Source: Caldifarciminota bacterium
GTDB lineage: Bacteria; Hydrothermota; Tepidihabitantia; SM23-42
Length of the DNA stretch: 21,901 nt
Direction: 5' to 3'
NCBI GenBank assembly: GCA_023128195.1
Contig: JAGMEL010000114.1
Location: 1-21,901 of the forward strand
Part shown: positions 1 to 8,420 of the stretch, piece by piece
Position numbering within the stretch: position 1 is the first letter of the stretch
Layout: every line of letters starts with the position of its first letter
The notes under the pieces: generated by a model
What the model was told of the DNA's origin: nothing
The model's input: only the letters and a program-made list of their open reading frames with translations
The model's database searches: none
Program-made: the position numbers and the translations under genes

Positions 1-398
1 TTTATATGCTGGGCCTTGCTCTGGGGACACTATTCTATATGAGGTCTTACTGGTTCAGGAAAAGTACTACAAAACTCTTGTCTAATGTTGAATTCATAAT
101 GGGGTTGTACTTTGCAGTAATAATATTAGTCTTTTTCCTTAAAATACCTGGTGCTGCAGTGATTATCCCTTCTCTGATATTTTTCGGCGGTTTTATGGGC
201 GGTTTACACTTTCCTCTAAGCATTGGCATTTTGAAAAGAAAAAAGGCAGGTATTGTCTACGGCATAGACCTTATTGGTTCAAGTATCGGAGCCCTGGTTA
301 CATCAATTATTTTTATCCCCATATTAGGAATTATTTTTACACTTTTTATATTTGTAGTGTTAAATGTTTTGGTTGCTATTGGGTTAAGAACAATTTAG
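1..398 (+). CDS. C-terminal fragment of a spermidine-synthase-like polytopic membrane protein
   Basis: The frame is open from the window edge (first complete codon at 3) to TAG at 396-398, so the true start lies upstream. The visible part is strongly hydrophobic, with about four membrane segments. It carries the pattern GGFMGGLHFPLSIGIL, then AGIVYGIDLIGSSIGALV and a final hydrophobic helix. In my knowledge of the families, this arrangement (G-x-FPL, then AG-x-Y-x-DL-x-G-x-x-x-GAL) is typical of the membrane half of fused MFS-like/spermidine-synthase-like proteins. The methyl/aminopropyl-transferase-like half, if present, is outside the window, so substrate and activity cannot be judged. It converges on the minus-strand T9SS gene. 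A generic transporter fragment is the main alternative. Confidence 0.6.
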   Translation, partial: YMLGLALGTLFYMRSYWFRKSTTKLLSNVEFIMGLYFAVIILVFFLKIPGAAVIIPSLIFFGGFMGGLHFPLSIGILKRKKAGIVYGIDLIGSSIGALVTSIIFIPILGIIFTLFIFVVLNVLVAIGLRTI

Positions 399-644
399 CC
401 ATTATCAATGATATAGTCATTGAGTCATTGATCACTAAGTCATTTTGATAATTTAGTTTTTTGCTTTTTACTCCATTTTGTTTACCATCTAACTGAGATT
501 TATCCACATCTAAATATTTTTGTGTAGCGGTCGGATTTATCCGGCAATGAACATTGTTATTTAGACTTAATAACCTCCTTTATTGTAAGATATTTAAATA
601 AAGGATACGGTACAGATTTTTGGATATTACAAGCCCTAGCTAAA
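399..644. other. Convergent intergenic region without a gene
   Basis: This stretch separates the convergent membrane-protein and giant-cargo genes. It holds an octamer-like tract at 414-453 and two short inverted repeats: CGGAT/ATCCG at 533-544, and GTTATT/AATAAC at 556-561/569-574 with a 7-nt loop. Neither has a convincing following U-run on either strand, so I do not call an intrinsic terminator. No ORF of note is present. Confidence 0.5.
414..453. repeat. Degenerate 8-bp tandem repeat
   Basis: Five consecutive octamers can be read in one phase: TAGTCATT, GAGTCATT, GATCACTA, AGTCATTT, TGATAATT. The shared core is AGTCATT. The tract is short and degenerate. It is recorded because similar 7-8 bp periodic tracts recur elsewhere in the window. 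Confidence 0.5.
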
Positions 645-3600
645 TCACTTTAGCATAATAAACTTTTCAGTAATTATTTCCTTATCTGTTTCAATACGAA
701 TAAAGTATATCCCAGCTGCATAGTTTGCTGCCATAATCGGCATTTCATTTATGCCGATCTTTGCTTTTCCATTGAATATCTCATTTACGAGTCTACCAGT
801 CACATCATACAATTTTATCGTAACCTTTTGTTCATCAGGTGAATTAAATCTAATTCTCAAATTTCCTCGTGTTGGATTTGGATATATACCTTCGAAAAAT
901 ACCGGGCTGACTTGCATAATCTCATCACTCTGCGGACCACCACCTGCCAAAAATGAACCAGTATCTTTTTCTCCTCTTTCGTATTCATAAAAGAGAATCC
1001 GGCGCACAAGGATAAAGTCACCTCTCATCTTCTTGAATTTAATGCGCGCAGAACCATTGATATTAACCAACCAGGGCACATCCAAATCTAATGTTTTTAA
1101 CTCTCCAGGTGAAAGCCTTATTATCCGATGCATTATACCATCAACGTTCAACCTGATCTTCCAATTACTGTTCTTATTTAAAGTAGAGCCTTCAGACACG
1201 TCCGGCCTGTACAACTCAATCACTATTCGACATTTTGCATATCTATTAATATAGGGCAGATAATAAACAAGACTATCAACACCTAAGTCAAACTTATCTT
1301 CTTGATATATTGCAATAGTGTCTCGATACTCAGTAAATGGCGTTGACATGCTGTCACCAAGTGTCAAACAGTAGCTGGGAAAAGAGATATTTGCATGATC
1401 TTTACTCGGCCAGAACGAGACAAATCGTTTGCCAAGGCCACAGGTATCAGTGTTTTCGGTCCAATTACACATAATATCAGTGCTGCCCATGTTATTCCAA
1501 GCATCAACCTGCGGATACATTGAATTATCCGAAGTATTACTCCAATTCTCAACCTCGAGCCAATATTCCTTTTTACTATTCCATATCCTACCGTATATTT
1601 CTGCCGGGTCTCCTTCTGCCCAGAGCACTACGCCGCCCATTCTTGATACCGGGTACACTGAATTTGCTGAGGTTTGTGAAATTGTGTCAGTCTCTGGTTT
1701 TGGTGGAAACTGAACATAATTTCTCTTATATAAAAACACATTGTAACCATTAACTTTTTCCTGCCAGACCACATAGCAATGACCACCATAACAATCAGCT
1801 GATGGATGAATTGAATTATCGTCGCTATTAGAAATATTGTATTTACCAGTGATAAACAGACCGCCTCTTAGAGCATAAAAAATGTCAAACGGTGTTGGTG
1901 TGGTAAACATTGTGTCGCCAGGCGGCCTTTCCCAGGCAAGATGGGCAACACCATCATAATCAACTGCTATTGAAACAAACTCTGGCAATGGATTTTCATA
2001 AGCAATACGCCAGTGGTTAATTGTATCCATTGTTGCACAAGAACTGGGATCAGTCCACGGAAATTTGAGATATAAAACATCCTGCACCAACTCGCTGCTG
2101 GTTATCTGGGTTGTCCTTAAACTAACCAGATGGATTGAATCTTTGGCAAATTGAATCGCCACCGGTGAATATGTTACATCTGAAACTTGGCTGAAGATAG
2201 TATATAGACCAGACCATATGCCGAATGGATTACAATACTTGTATAGTACTATACTACCACTTACATTTGTCCAGGCAACGCCAATCTTGTTTGCATAGTT
2301 ATCCATAGCCATTGATGGATAAATACCATCACCTAATTCAGTATCACTGAACCAAAGATTTCCACCATCAGTAGATTTAATATAACAAATCTTACTCGTG
2401 CTACGTCCTTTGTATTTGTTACTGCGTTCCCTGATATAATGATCCTCTGATCTCCTAATATCCTGGTTTGTTCCCCTGATACCCTGATTCCCTGATATCC
2501 TGGTCTCCTGACCTCTTTGTCCCTCGGTCTCCGTGTCTTCTTGCGTTGTATAGACCAGGTGCAGATTTGAGAAGAAACTACGTACAAGTCTTCTTGCATT
2601 ATTATATGCGGTCATTTCATTCGAATATGACTTAACTGGAATATAGAAAAGATCATCACTCACATCGTTGTCATTATTGTCTGAGGAATCATAGGCAACA
2701 ACTTTTACTTTGCATTTATAAGCATTTTCTGCTGACGGCACCCAGGCATATATGCTGCAAGGTGCTTCAAGATCTTGTATAATTGTTGTAGAATAATTTG
2801 TACCACCATCAGTTGAAAGATAGATATTGAAATGATCAAGTTTATGATTATCACTTGCCTGCCATTTTATTGTTTCTGCTTTTGTAGGTATGAAATACTC
2901 ACCACCATTTGGACTTGTCAGGGTTATTTGCGGTGATACAGTATCAACAATCGCAAAATTCCCATCACTAACATCGACTGCAATCGTACTCGTACTCCAT
3001 CCTTCGTATTCGTAATCATTAGTCATTGCGAGGAGTTCCGCTGTGCGGAACGACGAAGCAATCTCATCTTCCTTCAATTGCCCGAAATTGCCTTCAATTA
3101 CCTGATTTCCTTTTATCTGTGTATTCTGGAGTAGATCCTTTAGGTTTGTATCCGTGTAATCTGTGTTTTGCCATTTTTCATTTGTCATTTGGAATTTCTT
3201 TCCTCTTTTCCTATCTTCCCAAGTTCCTAGCTTCAAAACTTCCTTTTTCTCCGTGTCTCCCCGTCTCCAGGTTTCCTTGTCACCTTGTCTCTCCGTCTCC
3301 GTGTCATAAAATATTTTGATGGCTACCCTGCATCGGTTCGACAGTGTTAAAGGAACATGCCACAGATAACTTGTGTCGTTTATATTAACCGTATCAATCA
3401 ATTTCCATAACACCTCTTCTCTAACACCACCGCCTTCAGGAAAATCAGTAGTATAATATAACTCCTGTTTCGTGGGTGTAACTGTCCTTGACCACTGGAT
3501 TACTGTATCAATATCATAATGCAGTGTTTCACCACCATTCGGTGTAATCAAGGTTACATTTTCTGCCTGATGAACTGGCTCGGTTAACCATGGTCTATAA

Positions 3601-6600
3601 CTGACATAATCACCAATCGAGTCACCCCTGCCTGCAAAATTAGAATCAGGCAAACCCGGGGATGGATCCCATGGGCCAAGACTATCACCCCACCAGTTCG
3701 AATCAGCATCAACATAATGCGATGTTAATTCATTTTTAACTGCAATTTTATTACCATAAATATCATTATTGCACATTGATAAACTTGTTGATCCGGTATC
3801 TGAATTATGAATACCGCATTTATTAAGTGTTATGAGATTTCCTTCAATTAATGGATTTGCATCAGAACCACTTACGATTATTCCGTTTTCGTTATTTGTA
3901 ATAATAGAGTTTTTAATTATTGGAGACGTATTATATATTTGTATACCAGCACCATCTACATGGGATATTGCGCAATGCTCGAAAATCGAGGTATCCTGAG
4001 CATCATAAGCATAAAGCCGGATACCATGCCAGGGAAATGCTTGATCAATCGCGGTGAAAACAACTGGACTTGAACTATTCCCTGAGGCGATTATATTACC
4101 CCGGTCATTCTGATCTATTTGCCCTATGGAAAGGCGCACTTCACCCTCACATTGTATATTTGTTCCTGGAGCAATCGTAAGCGTTACAAGTGTATCCTCA
4201 CCGTACATTGCAAAGTCAGAACCGTATGGTGTTCGATTCAAGAAATAATATGGTACAGGCTGATAATTTATGTTTATGTTCTTATGAACTCCGCTGTGCC
4301 CCAGGACTTCAATTATGTCGTTTTCATTGTCCAGAAATGAACAGGTATTTAATCCGCTCAGATTGCCAAACGAGGTTATTACGGGAATTGAATCTTCTTC
4401 AAATAGACAGTTTGAAACCAAAATATTGTTATAGGGACTGCTATTGGGCATCCACACACCATATTTTTTACTCTTATAGATTCTGTTATTCGTGATATTT
4501 ATCGAAGTTGAATCGCCCAGGACAATTGCCGCAATATCTATCCCAGAGTATTCAATCGATGTGTATTTTATTAAAGAAGTATCACCTACACAGCTTGAAT
4601 CAACAAAAACAATTCCCCTCCAGAATACCCCATTGAATCCAGTCATTATAATTGAATCGGATTCGAGTCCTTCGCATATCAATTTCCCACGTTTGTATAG
4701 ACCACTCCAATCATCTACGACCCCTATTCTTAGTATCGTATTCTCACCAAATTCAATTCGTACACCAGGATCAATAATGAGCGTTGCAGCATAGTCTTCC
4801 CAGCCATAGATCTCATAATCCCACCAATCATCAACCGGCGGTGGCGTAAACCAGTAGGGTATAGTTTGTTTTTTAAGCCTCATTGTGTCCAAGATTTGTG
4901 TATCTTCATAATAGCATGGGACAACCTCAATTTTGTTTGTATCATTATCTACGTATTCATTCCCATTGCCAAATCCACCTGCACTCCAAAAATAACTTCG
5001 CGCCGCATGTATGTTATCTTTTAAAAGACAATTCTCAACAACGTCATGAAGTACAGAATCGGATTGGATATCTATAGCAATATCTGCATACTCGACCTGG
5101 CAGTAATTCATTTTGGTCTGGGGGCTCCTTGTGCCGATCACTACACCACCCCACATTCCTGGATAAGTTGAATCTTCCTGCGGTGCTAATTTTCGATGCG
5201 CCGTAAAAACAATCGAATCATTAGTGGTTCCCAGAACCTTTGCTACACCATCAATGCCAACCCAAAGCTTGGCATTCTGGTCATAACCCATTATTAAAAC
5301 ATTGGGGTCAATAATTAAGGTATCTGCGTTCTCTAACCAGCATTCGTTAACCAACACATACGGGTTATTTGATGGTACCCAATGCAATTGTGTGATGTCT
5401 CCTTCAATTTTTGTGCCCTTGACTGTTACGTTTGCTAAACCAATGTTGTGGCCTGGACAACTCATATATATAGTATAATTTCCTGGCACAACGACCTTGC
5501 CGTTTCCATCTCTTCCGTCCCAATAAACCGAAGAGGTACCTGGTGTAAAATACTCATTGTAAATAAGCGTATCACCTGCTACCATCATTGTAAGATAACC
5601 TGATGTTTCATCAACCCTGAAGTTAATCTTCACTGAATCAGTCGTTGCATCGAACGTATCAGGATCTGGATAAAATTCCCGAATTTCAGGAATGATTTTG
5701 AAATATTGAATACCAGTGCCTGAAGTCCATCTTTCGGTCAAGCCAATTCTATCCCAGTCAATGTAAACATCTTTTGGACCATTTAAGAGATTATCATCAC
5801 CATATGTATACAATAGTTCTGTAAGTCCTGGCGTAAACACATAAATTTTATTTTCTCCGAATGCAGTCACATAAACACAATAATACTGGCTTGCCGTAAC
5901 CGATAAAAATTTGCAATCGCCGATCTTTTTATAATCAGTCTCCCATGCAACATCTTGTCCAGGTATGAATCGCAAACAGACAATTCTATTATTCCCTGTA
6001 TCAGTAACATATATGTAATAGCCACCTTGTACGTCAGTAGCTACACAGATTGCAATACCGCTTGGTGAGTTAAATTTTCCAGTACCGGGGCCTAATTCAC
6101 CGTATCGCTGAATTAAAGAATAGCTTTCATTAGAATATGTTTCGTACAATGAAAGACGATGATTCCCTTGTTCAATAACGACTACATAAGCACCACCACT
6201 ACTTTTGGTTACACACGCAACATCCTTCGGTTGACTAAAACCTGAACCAATCGTGTCGGCATTTTCTATAAGTTCTTGTTCCATATTGTATTTTAATCTT
6301 ACAACTCTATTATTACACTTATCAGCAACATATATTGTATATTCATTACCTGCACCATTGTAAACCGTTGTATCAATACAAAGTCCCATGGGTTCATCAA
6401 ACTGACCGACTCCACTGCCAAAATTTCCGTATGCCTCTATCCATGAAGCAGATTGATCTGTATCTTCCTCCAGATAAATATATATTAGTCGATGCCATCC
6501 ACAGTCACTACTTACCATAAGTTCACCCTGAGGTGTAGTGTTTCTTAATCTTGAAAAAGCAATGCCATAACAGTCGCTAAATAATTTTCTATCAAAATAT

Positions 6601-6719
6601 TTTAGTGTAGTATCATATCCAGCCCGCTGAACACTATCTGGATCTGTAATGAATGGAGCTGGTACTAAAGCTCCTTCAATTATTTTATAGAAACAAATAA
6701 AAATTAAAATCTTTTTCAT
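645..6719 (-). CDS. Giant secreted protein: NHL repeats, beta-helix, Ig-like domains, T9SS sorting tail
   Basis: 2024 residues; ATG at 6719 preceded by GGAGG. The N-terminus is a short hydrophobic signal (MKKILIFICFYKIIEG). Residues ~90-320 contain NHL-type propeller repeats (GVGQFDEPMGLCID, IYVADKCNNRVVRL, GTGKFNSPSGIAI, IYVTDTGNNRIVCL). Residues ~350-435 resemble a FlgD-type Ig domain (VYWDGRDGNGKVVVPGNYTI). Residues ~440-1030 look like a right-handed beta-helix with three modules (LIIDPGVRIEFG type). Residues ~1060-1390 are two PNGGE-type Ig-like domains. Residues ~1440-1830 resemble a BNR/sialidase-like propeller (KSTDGGNLWFSD). The last ~80 residues are a T9SS type A sorting domain (YPNPTRGNLRIRF, LYDVTGRLV, AAGIYFIRI, KFIMLK at the end). 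It is probably exported and anchored at or released from the cell surface. It is the last gene of a four-gene operon, 33 nt after its neighbour. Two low-complexity, charged, repeat-derived inserts interrupt it at residues 1139-1245 and 1395-1443. Substrate unknown. Confidence 0.9.
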   Translation of the reverse strand: MKKILIFICFYKIIEGALVPAPFITDPDSVQRAGYDTTLKYFDRKLFSDCYGIAFSRLRNTTPQGELMVSSDCGWHRLIYIYLEEDTDQSASWIEAYGNFGSGVGQFDEPMGLCIDTTVYNGAGNEYTIYVADKCNNRVVRLKYNMEQELIENADTIGSGFSQPKDVACVTKSSGGAYVVVIEQGNHRLSLYETYSNESYSLIQRYGELGPGTGKFNSPSGIAICVATDVQGGYYIYVTDTGNNRIVCLRFIPGQDVAWETDYKKIGDCKFLSVTASQYYCVYVTAFGENKIYVFTPGLTELLYTYGDDNLLNGPKDVYIDWDRIGLTERWTSGTGIQYFKIIPEIREFYPDPDTFDATTDSVKINFRVDETSGYLTMMVAGDTLIYNEYFTPGTSSVYWDGRDGNGKVVVPGNYTIYMSCPGHNIGLANVTVKGTKIEGDITQLHWVPSNNPYVLVNECWLENADTLIIDPNVLIMGYDQNAKLWVGIDGVAKVLGTTNDSIVFTAHRKLAPQEDSTYPGMWGGVVIGTRSPQTKMNYCQVEYADIAIDIQSDSVLHDVVENCLLKDNIHAARSYFWSAGGFGNGNEYVDNDTNKIEVVPCYYEDTQILDTMRLKKQTIPYWFTPPPVDDWWDYEIYGWEDYAATLIIDPGVRIEFGENTILRIGVVDDWSGLYKRGKLICEGLESDSIIMTGFNGVFWRGIVFVDSSCVGDTSLIKYTSIEYSGIDIAAIVLGDSTSINITNNRIYKSKKYGVWMPNSSPYNNILVSNCLFEEDSIPVITSFGNLSGLNTCSFLDNENDIIEVLGHSGVHKNININYQPVPYYFLNRTPYGSDFAMYGEDTLVTLTIAPGTNIQCEGEVRLSIGQIDQNDRGNIIASGNSSSPVVFTAIDQAFPWHGIRLYAYDAQDTSIFEHCAISHVDGAGIQIYNTSPIIKNSIITNNENGIIVSGSDANPLIEGNLITLNKCGIHNSDTGSTSLSMCNNDIYGNKIAVKNELTSHYVDADSNWWGDSLGPWDPSPGLPDSNFAGRGDSIGDYVSYRPWLTEPVHQAENVTLITPNGGETLHYDIDTVIQWSRTVTPTKQELYYTTDFPEGGGVREEVLWKLIDTVNINDTSYLWHVPLTLSNRCRVAIKIFYDTETERQGDKETWRRGDTEKKEVLKLGTWEDRKRGKKFQMTNEKWQNTDYTDTNLKDLLQNTQIKGNQVIEGNFGQLKEDEIASSFRTAELLAMTNDYEYEGWSTSTIAVDVSDGNFAIVDTVSPQITLTSPNGGEYFIPTKAETIKWQASDNHKLDHFNIYLSTDGGTNYSTTIIQDLEAPCSIYAWVPSAENAYKCKVKVVAYDSSDNNDNDVSDDLFYIPVKSYSNEMTAYNNARRLVRSFFSNLHLVYTTQEDTETEGQRGQETRISGNQGIRGTNQDIRRSEDHYIRERSNKYKGRSTSKICYIKSTDGGNLWFSDTELGDGIYPSMAMDNYANKIGVAWTNVSGSIVLYKYCNPFGIWSGLYTIFSQVSDVTYSPVAIQFAKDSIHLVSLRTTQITSSELVQDVLYLKFPWTDPSSCATMDTINHWRIAYENPLPEFVSIAVDYDGVAHLAWERPPGDTMFTTPTPFDIFYALRGGLFITGKYNISNSDDNSIHPSADCYGGHCYVVWQEKVNGYNVFLYKRNYVQFPPKPETDTISQTSANSVYPVSRMGGVVLWAEGDPAEIYGRIWNSKKEYWLEVENWSNTSDNSMYPQVDAWNNMGSTDIMCNWTENTDTCGLGKRFVSFWPSKDHANISFPSYCLTLGDSMSTPFTEYRDTIAIYQEDKFDLGVDSLVYYLPYINRYAKCRIVIELYRPDVSEGSTLNKNSNWKIRLNVDGIMHRIIRLSPGELKTLDLDVPWLVNINGSARIKFKKMRGDFILVRRILFYEYERGEKDTGSFLAGGGPQSDEIMQVSPVFFEGIYPNPTRGNLRIRFNSPDEQKVTIKLYDVTGRLVNEIFNGKAKIGINEMPIMAANYAAGIYFIRIETDKEIITEKFIMLK
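2391..2537 (-). repeat. In-frame repeat insert 2 (147 bp, 49 codons) inside the giant cargo gene
   Basis: Read on the minus strand it starts GACACGGAGAC and ends in a 29-bp zone (2388-2416) that matches the end of insert 1 at 24 of 29 positions. The interior is an 8-bp degenerate repeat (GGTCAGGA, GACCAGGA, TATCAGGG, AATCAGGG, TATCAGGG). It encodes a charged, glycine/arginine/glutamine-rich segment (DTETEGQRGQ at the start, KGRSTSK at the end). It sits between NLHLVYTT and ICYIKSTDGG, apparently a loop between propeller strands. Exact borders are inferred from the similarity to insert 1. Confidence 0.7.
2985..3305 (-). repeat. In-frame repeat insert 1 (321 bp, 107 codons) inside the giant cargo gene
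   Basis: Read on the minus strand it begins GACACGGAGAC. It then runs through about 14 octamers in a single phase (GACACGGA, GACGGAGA, GACAAGGT, GACAAGGA; later AAGCTAGG, AACTTGGG, AAGATAGG, AAAAGAGG). After that come ACACAGATTACACGGAT-like text, a palindromic module (3025-3062) and the shared end zone (2982-3010). The translated product is highly charged (DTETERQGDKETWRR and onward) and unlike the beta-rich flanks. It interrupts an Ig-like domain between RVAIKIFYD and TIAVDVSDGNF, which would read on smoothly without it. Confidence 0.75.
3025..3062. repeat. Palindromic element nested in insert 1
   Basis: Inner arms GTTCCGC (3035-3041) and GCGGAAC (3045-3051) flank a TGT loop. Outer arms ATTGC (3025-3029) and GCAAT (3058-3062) extend the symmetry. 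The motif (GTCATTGCGAGGAG ... CGAAGCAATCTC) resembles, from memory, a widely dispersed bacterial intergenic palindrome, but here it is translated (…EIASSFRTAELLAMTN…). Confidence 0.7.
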
Positions 6720-6752
6720 CGCTCCTCCAATTTATACCTTCAACGAGGATAA

Positions 6753-7199
6753 TCATTGAATCGTGAATTTACGACGAACTGAACTATCATAATTATATTC
6801 TTGAAACCCATTGTCCCAATAAAATACTGAAATTTCATACTCACCCTGGTTCATATATTGGGTCTCATCATAATAATGAATTTCACCACAAATTCTTAGA
6901 GACCATTTGGGCATAAAGGCATCTGCATCCAAAATCTGACTGTTGTTTAATTGCCAAATTTTCTTCACCATTGTTCGTCTGCTAGTAGGCAGGCATAAAG
7001 TAATTTCATAATAGATTTTTTTGATGCCATACCAAAAAGAGGTAGAAGGAGTGCCAATCTGGCCAGTGATTGGATCCCACTCCTCGCTGAACTTAATATC
7101 AGCTATAGCTCCACCAACATCAGCAGGCCAATCATCTCCGCACTTGATTAGTATTTGTCCGAATAGAATTAGTGAAACAATTAAAGTTGCTTTCCTCAT
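6753..7199 (-). CDS. Small exported hypothetical protein, possible lipoprotein
   Basis: 148 residues; ATG at 7199 with AAGGAG a few bases upstream. The N-terminus is a signal sequence ending ...GQILIKCGDDW. The Cys at residue 20 could be a lipobox, but Lys just before it is atypical, so lipidation is uncertain. The rest is rich in aromatic and polar residues (SFWYGIKKIYYEI, EYEISVFYWDNG, RRKFTIQ at the end). It looks like a small beta-sandwich, and I do not recognise a family. It lies 13 nt after the M23-like gene and 33 nt before the giant cargo gene. Co-transcription with those exported proteins suggests a cell-surface role; this is inference. Confidence 0.7.
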   Translation of the reverse strand: MRKATLIVSLILFGQILIKCGDDWPADVGGAIADIKFSEEWDPITGQIGTPSTSFWYGIKKIYYEITLCLPTSRRTMVKKIWQLNNSQILDADAFMPKWSLRICGEIHYYDETQYMNQGEYEISVFYWDNGFQEYNYDSSVRRKFTIQ

Positions 7200-7212
7200 G
7201 GTTTACTCCTTA

Positions 7213-8412
7213 CTAATAATTGAAAGCACGACAGTAATCAACCCAGTTTTGTTTTCTTACATAAAAATGTACATCCGCAGTTTTGGTATTACCCTCGTAA
7301 TCTGTGACAACAATTCTAATCGGATATTGGCCATTTTGCAAACCCTCGGTACTAAGATATCTACTTGGATTAATAATACAGTCAGGATATCCATCACCAT
7401 TTTTATCATGAGGATACAATCTATAATAAAAAGTTGATTGATCTGAAACCAGTGGAGACTCGGTATGATAGACATCTTCTTCATCGTACGTTTCATTTTG
7501 ACCAAATTCATTCTCCAATTCATCAAATTTCACCTGATGGAACGGCGTTTTTTCTGGATCATATAATTCATCTTCACCAAAGGGTATTTGATCAGCAAAG
7601 AAAAGTGAAATTGAGTAAGGGGCACAATTTGGATAGCCACTAGTGACTTCATCTTTTGCCTTAAGAATGAAGCGTACTTTACAATTACCACTTATCATAA
7701 TATGAGGGTCATCCAAATCATTGCCAGAACTCTCTGTAGGAAGGGTAAGTCTGATAAATGGCGATACTGTTGTTGAATCATAATAATTCATAAAATCATA
7801 TCCTAAAAAATTCCATGAGTTGATTGTAGCATTGCCTTGATGATCTACATCACCATCAGCGTAAAGATAATCAAGAACTGGTTTATAGTCGTCATCTGGG
7901 TCATCTGGGCATAAGTTATCCTTAATAAAGGGATTATAAGCGTTAAAAATATTCTCAAGCCCCGAGACACCCACAGGTGCAGGCCAACGCATTTCAAAAT
8001 GAAGATGGATATCAAGAAATCCTGTATTTACTGCAAGTGGTTCTCCTACATAAATTTCTCCTTCGGAAAGTGTAGTGTTGATATTATACATATGAATATA
8101 TCTCGACCCTTCATCAAGAGGCCATTGACTACTACCGCTTTGAGTATAATGTTGCACAGTCACTATATATTGATCCTCTGCATTCCACGAGTTTCCAATA
8201 TATTTGAATGTATCTGTGGTAGCATAAACAGTGAATGAACCTGATGCGGGTATGTCAATGCCCTCATGAAAATGGCCTGAACGATATTCACAAAATGTAC
8301 CTCTACAATATCTTTCTAAAACCGGATACAATGGCCAGCTATACTCTTGAGCACTTGAAAATGAAAAAAAGCAACACAAAATAAATAAGTAACTTGCAGT
8401 AGGTGTTCGCAT
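7213..8412 (-). CDS. Secreted M23 (LytM)-type zinc metallopeptidase
   Basis: 399 residues; ATG at 8412 with a GGGGG-type ribosome site just upstream. Signal peptide at residues 1-21 (…FFSFSSAQ). The N-terminal half carries the M23 fold signature: H49-E-G-I-D53 followed by a VYATTDTFKYIG strand, then SRYIH107, then H136-L-H138-FE. These match the zinc ligands (H49, D53, H138) and catalytic histidines of lysostaphin/LytM peptidases, so the site looks intact. The C-terminal ~220 residues form an unassigned beta-rich region with a DKNGDGYPD segment that could bind calcium. M23 enzymes usually cleave peptidoglycan cross-links or interpeptide bridges; the substrate here is not known. It lies 8 nt after the propeller gene and is the second gene of the operon. 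Confidence 0.8.
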   Translation of the reverse strand: MRTPTASYLFILCCFFSFSSAQEYSWPLYPVLERYCRGTFCEYRSGHFHEGIDIPASGSFTVYATTDTFKYIGNSWNAEDQYIVTVQHYTQSGSSQWPLDEGSRYIHMYNINTTLSEGEIYVGEPLAVNTGFLDIHLHFEMRWPAPVGVSGLENIFNAYNPFIKDNLCPDDPDDDYKPVLDYLYADGDVDHQGNATINSWNFLGYDFMNYYDSTTVSPFIRLTLPTESSGNDLDDPHIMISGNCKVRFILKAKDEVTSGYPNCAPYSISLFFADQIPFGEDELYDPEKTPFHQVKFDELENEFGQNETYDEEDVYHTESPLVSDQSTFYYRLYPHDKNGDGYPDCIINPSRYLSTEGLQNGQYPIRIVVTDYEGNTKTADVHFYVRKQNWVDYCRAFNY

Positions 8413-8420
8413 ACATCCCC

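Noticed and set aside
2391..3305. Insertion sequences or transposase remnants at the in-frame inserts
   Set aside because: No transposase-like coding, no terminal inverted repeats and no convincing target-site duplication were seen.
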